Positions 1 through 7,600 of a stretch of 64,000 nucleotides of DNA are shown here, piece by piece. The stretch spans positions 1 through 64,000 of the forward strand of contig CANEFX010000005.1 in NCBI GenBank assembly GCA_947426945.1, given 5' to 3'. Made by a program: the position numbers and the translations under genes. Each line of letters begins with the position of its first letter. Position 1 is the first letter of the stretch. Source of the stretch: an uncultured Bacillota bacterium (GTDB lineage Bacteria > Bacillota > Clostridia > Oscillospirales > Oscillospiraceae). The notes beneath the pieces are model-generated. The model ran no database searches. It was not told the origin of the DNA and saw only the letters and a program-made list of their open reading frames with translations.

Positions 1-74
1 TTTCTTACATAAACCCGCTTTTTTGTGCTGTCCGCACATGTTGGCGCGGTTCACCCGGGGAGGCCGTTTTGTCA

Positions 75-2516
75 TCACTTTTTCATGCCGCCGGGGTTTT
101 TGGCCGGCGCTGCCTTCTGGGGCGCGGCCTTTTGCGGGGCCTCCTTTTGGACCTGCTTTTGGGCCTCCGGTTTGGGGTGGGCCTTCTGGAACTCCCGGGC
201 CATCTGCTGCTTCTCCAGGCTGGCCAGGAGGGTCTTGGAGGGGACGACCTTGGGGTCCATGGCGGGGGTGGGGACTGGGACCCTATCCACATGGAGGTGG
301 AGCTGGCCGTCCTCTCCCTTGACCAGGCTGGGCTGGGAGAGGGTAGGGGTGGCGACGACGGGCTGGCCGTTTTTCATCTGTTGTTCTATGGTGACGCCGA
401 TCTGACTCTGGAGCTGGCCGGACTGGGCCAGCCGGCCTGTGGCCTGGATGAGGGCGGGATTCTGTTCCAGGTATTCGCTCATACCCTTAAGGGTCTGGTC
501 CATTGCCAGGCCGGGCCCCAGTATCTGCACGTCATCCGGGGTCACCCGGTGGAAGATATCGGGATCGGTCCTGTTCTTCAGGAGGTCGCGCATGGTTCCG
601 CCAGCCAGAACATAGATCAGCGACTGATAGACGTCGATGTCTTTTCCAGGCGTGCTCAGGACCAGGCTGGCCCTCAGCTCCTTCCGGGACAGCTCCCCGA
701 TGTTGCTCACTCCGGCGGCCCGATCGAGGAGATTCTGTCCGAATTCGATGCCCTTTCCGGGGTGGTCCGCCTCGGCAGCCAGATAAAAGCCCTCCTGGTT
801 GCCGGGCTGGCTCATCTCCTGAAGGGCGTCGAACAGGGGACGGGAGATATCGCAGAACTGGGGCAGGACTTCCATCAGCTGCTCCCGGTTTGCGAGGTCG
901 TACTGCCTGGTCATCAGCTTGGCCTGGTCCACCAGGTCCTTCATCCCGTGGTAGAAGGTCGCGCCCAGCCAGTTGGTGTCCCCGGCGATGGCCTTTTCCA
1001 TATACAGCTTGCCCGCCGCCTGCCGCTCGGCCTGGAGCTTGGAGGGGTCCAGGATGTCCCGGACGGAGTACCCCTGAGACGCCAGCTGAAAGACGCAGGC
1101 GGTGACATGGGCGCTCCGGGAGGCCCGGAAGGAGCCGTGTCCCAGGCGGATGTTGTTTTCCGACAGCACTGAACTCAGCCTGTCCTCCGGGCCACTGCCC
1201 AGCTCCTGCTTATATTCGCTGAAAAACAGGTTTTCCGTCCGCGTCTGGGCCAGGCTCCGCTGAGCGATGCGGGCCGACTGATAGCCGTTGCGCATCTGCT
1301 CCCGGCCCTCCATCACCCGCTGGTACTCAGCGGCCTTGGCGGCCTTCTCCTTGTATAAGCCGTACTTGGCGAAATGGCGCTCCCAGGCGTTGAGGGTGAC
1401 CTTCTTCAGGGGGGAGGGCTCGTAGCCCGACTTGGTGATCTGGGTGGGCTCCTTGGGGAGCTTTCCGTTGGCGTCGGGGACAAAGGTCTCCACCCGCTTG
1501 CCCGCCATCAGCCCGGCGGACACGATCTGGTTGGTCATCTCCCGCACGTTTTCCTGGTACCACTCGTCAAACTGCATGGAATCGCCGGTGTACTGCTCTG
1601 CCATCATGGAGCGGACGGTCTTGCCGTCCACCGTGATGAGCGTTCCCCGGTCCAACTGGTCGTGGAACTCGCCCTGGTTGAACATTTCCATCTTCTCGAA
1701 CAGAGGCTGGAGGGTGCGGTCCACTGTGGCGGCGGCGTACTGGCCCACCGCCAGGGCCCCGGCCTCGGCGTTGGCGATGTCGGGGGGCATCTGCCGGCGG
1801 GACTTGCCCCAGTTCCGAGGGTTGGAGAAAAACTGCTGCTCCACGATGTGGTCGAAGTCCTGGAACTGGACGGACAGGGCTGCGGGCGCGGCGGCGGGGG
1901 CGGTACGCACTGCCTCCACCCCTTCGGGGATGGGAGCGTGGAGGATGTCGTTCAAAAAGGTCTTTGCCCGGTCGTCGGGAACCTTATCGCTCAGCCCGGC
2001 GGCGTATTCCATGGCCCCCAGGAAGCCGTCGATGCGCTGGATGCTGGCCATCTTTGTGGATTTTGCGGCGGCGTCCTGAGCCAGACGCTCGCTGGCTTCC
2101 GGTGTGGGGGCCAGCTTGGCGGCCCGCTCGATGAGGCGGATGTTGATGCAGTCGTTCTGCATGGCATCCCAGCGCTGGCCCAGGGGAGTGGAGCGGCTCT
2201 TCAGCTGCTCGAACAGTCCGCCCACATACTCCCGCACCTCCGGGGGGCGGGCGGGCAGGGCGGCCTGAAGCCTGCTCAGCCGCTCAAAGAAGGCCATATC
2301 CACCTGGCACATCTTCCCCCTGGGGTCCACGCCGGGGAATTTGGCGGTGATCTCCTGACTCTCCGGGTAGTTCCAGGGCCGCAGCTGCTCCTCGGCCCGG
2401 TCCAGGCCTACCCGCATCTCGGCCTGCAGGCGGTCGGGAGAGGTGTCCAGCATCTCCTGCTCGCCGGCGGTCAGCCTCGGGCGGTAGGGGGCATACTGTT
2501 CAAAAATGGTAGGCAT
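75..2516 (-). CDS. Uncharacterised 813-aa protein with Lys/Pro/Ala-rich C-terminal tail
   Basis: I do not recognise a named family. The protein is soluble, with no signal peptide or membrane segment. Residues 1 to about 390 are homologous to the neighbouring 390-aa gene: shared blocks include FPGVDP-GK, RPPEV, GMEYAAG, NWG, ITK-GY-P and AWER-AK-G. The second half is unique and helical in composition. The last ~50 residues are rich in Lys, Pro, Ala and Gln. The start at 2516 is chosen because AGGAGGT lies 7 bases upstream; an upstream in-frame start 29 codons earlier lacks this. It is the outermost gene of a minus-strand set beside a type IV secretion-like locus. A basic, disordered tail is common among type IV substrates, so an exported effector is one possibility; a cytoplasmic scaffold is another. 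The function is unknown. Confidence 0.8.
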   Translation of the reverse strand: MPTIFEQYAPYRPRLTAGEQEMLDTSPDRLQAEMRVGLDRAEEQLRPWNYPESQEITAKFPGVDPRGKMCQVDMAFFERLSRLQAALPARPPEVREYVGGLFEQLKSRSTPLGQRWDAMQNDCINIRLIERAAKLAPTPEASERLAQDAAAKSTKMASIQRIDGFLGAMEYAAGLSDKVPDDRAKTFLNDILHAPIPEGVEAVRTAPAAAPAALSVQFQDFDHIVEQQFFSNPRNWGKSRRQMPPDIANAEAGALAVGQYAAATVDRTLQPLFEKMEMFNQGEFHDQLDRGTLITVDGKTVRSMMAEQYTGDSMQFDEWYQENVREMTNQIVSAGLMAGKRVETFVPDANGKLPKEPTQITKSGYEPSPLKKVTLNAWERHFAKYGLYKEKAAKAAEYQRVMEGREQMRNGYQSARIAQRSLAQTRTENLFFSEYKQELGSGPEDRLSSVLSENNIRLGHGSFRASRSAHVTACVFQLASQGYSVRDILDPSKLQAERQAAGKLYMEKAIAGDTNWLGATFYHGMKDLVDQAKLMTRQYDLANREQLMEVLPQFCDISRPLFDALQEMSQPGNQEGFYLAAEADHPGKGIEFGQNLLDRAAGVSNIGELSRKELRASLVLSTPGKDIDVYQSLIYVLAGGTMRDLLKNRTDPDIFHRVTPDDVQILGPGLAMDQTLKGMSEYLEQNPALIQATGRLAQSGQLQSQIGVTIEQQMKNGQPVVATPTLSQPSLVKGEDGQLHLHVDRVPVPTPAMDPKVVPSKTLLASLEKQQMAREFQKAHPKPEAQKQVQKEAPQKAAPQKAAPAKNPGGMKK

Positions 2517-2642
2517 AGCTCGCACCTCCTGTTTTCTGGATGGTTCTATTTTATCGGAGGTCGTCGGGAAAGGAAAGCCGCGTTTTTGTATTGAGACGGT
2601 CAATTTGGAACAAAGAGCTCCCGCCGGTTTGGCAGGAGCTCC

Positions 2643-3815
2643 CTACTGGACTCGTTCGGCAGGCTTGGGAGCCTGCCGGTGCATGGCGGAGGAGGGGATG
2701 GCAAAGCCCTGCTTGGCGCAGCAGCGCTCCCAGGCGGACCGGATGGCCTTTTGGCCGGCGGGGGGCTGATAACCCGTCTTTGTAACGAGGATAGGCTCTC
2801 TCCCTCCGGGGAGGGTAATATCTACCTGACGGTCTGCCATCAGGGCGGCGGAGACACACTGAGCGGAAAGCTCCCGCAGCTGGCGGGGGGAGGAAGCAGC
2901 GGCGGCGTCCCGGTCCAGCAGATCTCGAAGAGGCGCGCCGTCCACACGGATCAGCTCCCCCCGGTCCGCTCCCCCCTTCTCCCGGACTGGCAGGAGGGCA
3001 GACAGGGTACGTTCGGCGGCGGCGGCGGCATAGGGCAGAAGCAGGGCGTCCTGATCCAGGGCGGAGGAGTCCAGCCCCGCCGCAGGCCTGCCCCAGTTCG
3101 CCGGATGGGAAAATTGAACCTGAAGCAGCCGGTGCTCAAAGTCTGGAAAGTCCACCGTCAGCCTTTCAGGAGGAACCAGCTCGCGGGCCTGCTCCAGAAC
3201 CTGCCGGGGAACAGGCGTGTAAAGTCGGTTATAAAGGTCCGCCACGTCCTCCGGCAGAGGGCCCTCTTTCACTCCGGCGGCATACTCCATTCCCTGGAGG
3301 AGAAGGTCATACCGCACCACTGCCTCCTCTGTCTCCAGAGAGCGGGCCTGCCGGCGGAGGATACGGCCGCCCTCCGGGTCCAGGCACAGCTTGCCGGCCC
3401 GGGTGAGGGTGCGGTGCCGCCGGGCGGGGGTCTCCATATCCTCAAATATCTGACGGAACTCAGGCTGTCCCGACACGGCCGTTCGAATGGCACGAACAAA
3501 TTTCTGCACCTCAGGGGGACGCAGTCGGACGCAGGCGTCCACCCGGCTGTGCCGCTGGGCAAATTTCATATCGATCACACTGTATTTGCCGACCGGATCC
3601 ACACCAGGGAATCGGATGGAGATGTCTCCGTCCTCCGGCATGGAGGGATATCCCTGAAACTGCCTTTCCGCCCGGGCCATGGCAATGGCGATGTGGGCAG
3701 CGGTGGAGGGGGGCAGACCTCCACTGTCCCGCACCGAGGCCCCGTCCAGAAGCCGCTGCTCCGCGGGCGTGAGTCGGGGATCCCTGTATTCTGAATAGAG
3801 GTCATAGAGAGCCAT
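2643..3815 (-). CDS. Uncharacterised 390-aa paralog of the N-terminal half of the 813-aa protein
   Basis: The protein aligns with the first ~390 residues of the adjacent 813-aa product, keeping FPGVDP-GK near residue 75, RPPEV near 107, GMEYAAG near 185, a PANWG block and TKTGYQP followed by AWER near the end. It stops where the longer paralog enters its unique half. There is no signal peptide or membrane segment. ATG at 3815 is preferred over GTG at 3821 because the GGAGGTG Shine-Dalgarno overlaps the GTG. The two genes are tandem, 126 bp apart, suggesting local duplication followed by loss or gain of the C-terminal half. The family is unknown. Confidence 0.78.
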   Translation of the reverse strand: MALYDLYSEYRDPRLTPAEQRLLDGASVRDSGGLPPSTAAHIAIAMARAERQFQGYPSMPEDGDISIRFPGVDPVGKYSVIDMKFAQRHSRVDACVRLRPPEVQKFVRAIRTAVSGQPEFRQIFEDMETPARRHRTLTRAGKLCLDPEGGRILRRQARSLETEEAVVRYDLLLQGMEYAAGVKEGPLPEDVADLYNRLYTPVPRQVLEQARELVPPERLTVDFPDFEHRLLQVQFSHPANWGRPAAGLDSSALDQDALLLPYAAAAAERTLSALLPVREKGGADRGELIRVDGAPLRDLLDRDAAAASSPRQLRELSAQCVSAALMADRQVDITLPGGREPILVTKTGYQPPAGQKAIRSAWERCCAKQGFAIPSSAMHRQAPKPAERVQ

Positions 3816-3845
3816 GCTCACACCTCCTCAAACACATTTTACGCT

Positions 3846-4613
3846 TCACTCCGACCGCCCCTCCCCAAGTCTGCTCTCCACCTGGGAGGCGCCGTCCCGG
3901 TCATAGCGGCCGGTGACGTAGCGGGCATAGTAGCTGCGGGTGATCTGGCGGTAAGGCCGGGAAATATTGACGGTCTCTCCGCTGTCTAAAATAAAGCTGT
4001 TCTGTTCCAGGCGGGCTGCATGGCTCAGATTGATCACATAGCTCTTGTGACAGCGGAAAAAATGGCGGTTCAGGGCAATCAGGGACTGATAATCCTTAAA
4101 GCTGGAGATGGAGCGAAACTGGCGGCCGTCGTCCATATGGAAAATGAGGCTGTGCCCCGCCGATTCCATATAGAGGATGTGGGCCATGTTCAGCCGGCTC
4201 CAGACTCCGCTGATTTTAATGGGCAGGTACTGCTCCCTGGCCTCCATCCTTCGGCGCAGCAGCCTTGCCAGGGAGGAAATCAGGTCCTCCGGGTCCAGGG
4301 GCGCAAGGAGAAAATCCGCCGCCTGAACCTCGTAGCCGAACACGGCAAGCCGGATATCTTCCCCCACCAGCACCAGCGCACAGCCGGGAATGACCCGCAT
4401 CACCTCCCGCACCCGCTCCTCCGGCTCCTCATCGGACCGGACGCTGTAGAACAGCACCTCCAGCGGCTTGTCGGTAAGAGCGGAGAGCAGACTGCGGTAC
4501 GTTTCAAAGGGGTGCACGGTAAGATCCAGACAGGAGGTCTCGATAAATTCCTCCGCCGCCTCACACTGCCGCTCCAGCTCCCGGGGCTCCGGACAGTATA
4601 TTCCGATGTGCAT
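3846..4613 (-). CDS. LytTR-family transcriptional regulator with degenerate receiver domain
   Basis: A C-terminal LytTR DNA-binding domain (about residues 130-235) is clear: the order SRLNMAHILYMES, FRSISSFKDYQ, FFRCHKSYVINL and NISRPYRQ is typical of AgrA/LytR-type binders. The N-terminal ~120 residues have the size and alternating hydrophobic pattern of a response-regulator receiver. However, the strand-3 phospho-acceptor Asp is absent (LEVLFYS where LD would be expected) and the strand-5 Lys is not seen (LLAPLDP). It is therefore unlikely to be switched by an ordinary histidine kinase, and none is nearby. It sits between the paralog pair and the giant secreted protein gene, all on the minus strand, so it may control this set. 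The Shine-Dalgarno (AAAGGAG) is rather far, about 12 bases, from the ATG. Confidence 0.85.
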   Translation of the reverse strand: MHIGIYCPEPRELERQCEAAEEFIETSCLDLTVHPFETYRSLLSALTDKPLEVLFYSVRSDEEPEERVREVMRVIPGCALVLVGEDIRLAVFGYEVQAADFLLAPLDPEDLISSLARLLRRRMEAREQYLPIKISGVWSRLNMAHILYMESAGHSLIFHMDDGRQFRSISSFKDYQSLIALNRHFFRCHKSYVINLSHAARLEQNSFILDSGETVNISRPYRQITRSYYARYVTGRYDRDGASQVESRLGEGRSE

Positions 4614-4681
4614 GGGGCGGCGTCACTCCTTTCCGACGTGTCCAGTGGTATTGTAACAGCTTGGAGCCCGGGACGCAAGGG

Positions 4682-7600
4682 TCAGCTCCCCTCTCCCCCG
4701 CTCTCTCCGCCGCCGGCATCCCCGCTGTCCGTATATTCCCCCCCGCCGACGCCGAAGTCAAGGTCAGGTTCTGGCTCAGGCGGCGGCGGGTCCTCCACGG
4801 CGATGGTGATGGGGACGGACAGCCGCTGGTCGGCGGAGCAGTGGACGGAGAAGGTATAACTGGTCCCAGCGAAGTCAGAGGAGGGGACGTAGAACGAGGC
4901 GGAGCCGTCGTTCCGGACGGTAAGCCGGTTGCTGTACTCTCCCGGGACCCAGACCCAGGAGGCGTCCGGTTTGCCCTGGACAGTGATGGCGGGAGAGAGA
5001 ATAACGGTATCTCCCGGGTAGGCGGTGACCAGGAGCGCGGAGCCGCTGGCGGCGCTGGCGGCGCTGCCGGCCAGGCTGCCCCGCCCGGTGACTGCAAAGG
5101 AGAGCAGCTGGTTGCCCGAGGACTCGTCCTCCCGCAGGAAGCCGGGCCGGATATCAATGCTCAGGGGGGCGTCGATCTTGGACCAGTTGTTCACCGTGGT
5201 CTCGCTGAGCACGGTGGTGCCGTCTGGCAGGAGGACCTGGGCTGAGGCGGAGGTGATAAACCAGTTGTCCTCCGTGGCCCTGACCGACAGGCCGGTGACA
5301 GCTTTGACATGGGGAAGCAGAAGGGTAAACTGGGTCGTAGTGCCGGCGGAGAACGCCTCCCCTTCAGGCAGGTAGGACAGCAGGTTTGTCAGCCCGACGG
5401 TGCGGGAGCCGCCGTCCAGGTCCTGATAGGTCACATCCATGTTGATGACCCCGGAGGAACCTGCGCCGGATACCACATCCTCGGTGGGGGTGGTGAACTG
5501 GAAGGTGACGGGAACCACGCAGTCGCCGCTGCCGCTCAGGGTGTTGGGGATGGAACCGGTGACAAAGGAGTCGGAGATGTAGCAGGTGCTCTCCAGATTG
5601 GCGGTGGAATTGGTCCCTGGGCTGCCTCTGTAATTGTAGATCACTGCCCGGTCCACGGTGATGTTGGGTCCGGAGCTGACCACCGACAGCCCCACGATTT
5701 CCCCAATCCCGTCGATGTCGAAGGGCAGGTCCACGATCCGGGCGCTGGAGATGGCGTTATACAGCTGCTGCTGGGTGACCTGCCCGTCCTCTCCCGTCAC
5801 CGGGGTGGTGAAATCGGTGAGGTAGAAATAGGGGGACTGGTACACTGTCTTTGTGGTGGATGGGTCCAGGGCGGTGGTGTACCGCAGAGCCACGGCGATG
5901 TCGCTGGTCTCGGGGGTGAGCTTGGCCAGCTGGCTGGAGGCGAGCTGCAGACGCACTATCTGGTTCATATCGGCGGTGGCCGACGTCCCGGAGATGGGAA
6001 CCTCCGGCTGGGTGGAGCCCAGGTTGGCGTTGCCCATGTCGAAGTAGTAGGTATCCACCAGCACGCCCCCCTTGACCCGCTCCACAATGGCGTGGCTGAT
6101 GGTGGGCCGGTTGTTGGTGTCTTCTACAGTGTCGCTCAGCTTCAGCAGGCGGATGGCGGACATGAGGCTGATATCCAGGTTTTTGGCGTACAGCACAGTC
6201 TTGCCGTCTATTTTGCCCAGCGTGCTGATCACATATTTGTTCTGGATGGGCCGCCCGCCGTAGACGGAGGTGTAGAGCAGGGTGGCGTTGACCGCGTCTC
6301 CCTCCTTGAAGGTGTAGGGCTCGGCCAGAAGGCTGCCGGAGTAGAGGTAGATATTCAGCTTCTCCCCGCTCACGTTGGGGATCCGGAAAATGGAGGTGTT
6401 CCAGCTGATGTCGTCCGAGCCGGCGGCCACTTCAATGAGGTTTTCCTGGAACGAGATGGTGGCATTGCTGTCGTTAGGGATAGACACAGCCTGGCCGTTG
6501 GTCCCCTTGGTCAGGTTGGTCTCGGTGATGGGCTTCCGGTAATACTCCTCCATGGGCGGACTGAGGAAAACCTCTCCCAGTCCGCCCACCTGGGTGACGG
6601 AGACCATGTCGATTTTCCACACCCCCTTGCCTCCGGAGCGGGTGATCTCCAGGGCGATGATGGACTCCACGTCGGTAAGGGAGACAGTAAAGCGGTCCAT
6701 ATGGGTGGGACGGTAGAGCCAGAAGGTCTTGTCGGTGTCGTTGTAGGCCTTGATCTGGGCGGTGAGGTCGAAGGCATAGGATTGCTGCTGGCCACTGCTG
6801 TCCCGGTAGTAGAGCACGGCGTTGAAGCTGCCTCCGCCCAGGGCGCTGTTGAAGGGATCGGACATCATTTTGCCCTCGCTGATTCCGGCGCTGTCCTTGC
6901 TGGTGGTGATGCAGAACAGCAGCTCCACGGCGGTGGCCACGCCGGTGACGGGGAATTCCTTCACCACCTCCACGTTGGCGCTGTCCGGCTGCGTCACATC
7001 GTCCAGTCCGTCGACGCCGTAGTCGGAGCCCTCGTCCACGTAGGTAATATCGATCCAGCCTACCCGATCCACTACCCAGCTGCGGCTGACGCCGGTGCTG
7101 CCGGACAGGGTGACATTGATTTTTTCGATGTTCAGCTTGTCGAAAACGTCGCTGGTGGAGGAGGTATTGTCGCAGATGATGCGCACCGAGCGCACATTGC
7201 CGAAGTTCTGGGTGGTCTTGATCTGGAAGGACTCGGTCATCCCCCGGCGGAAGGAGTCGGAGGCCAGCTGCTGGTTGGCCAGCACCACGCCGCTGGCCCC
7301 GTTTTCAAAGACCAGCTGGAAGTAGAAGTAGTTGCCGCTGCCTGCGTCCTCCAGATCGGCCACCTTCACGTCCACCTGGTAGGTGAACTTGGGGACGGCC
7401 AACCCCAGGTTTTTCAGCGTCTCCTCGTAGGTCATGGAGGAGGGCAGGGTGGTAAGGTACTCCACCTTCTGGACGGGCTGCTCGGGCTCGACTGGGTCCC
7501 CGCTCTCGTCGTAGCGGGTAAAGTAGATGGTGTGCTGGTTGGCCCGCTGGTGGAACAGCACGTCCTGCTTGACGTTGGCCACCAGAGGGCCGTCAAAGTC

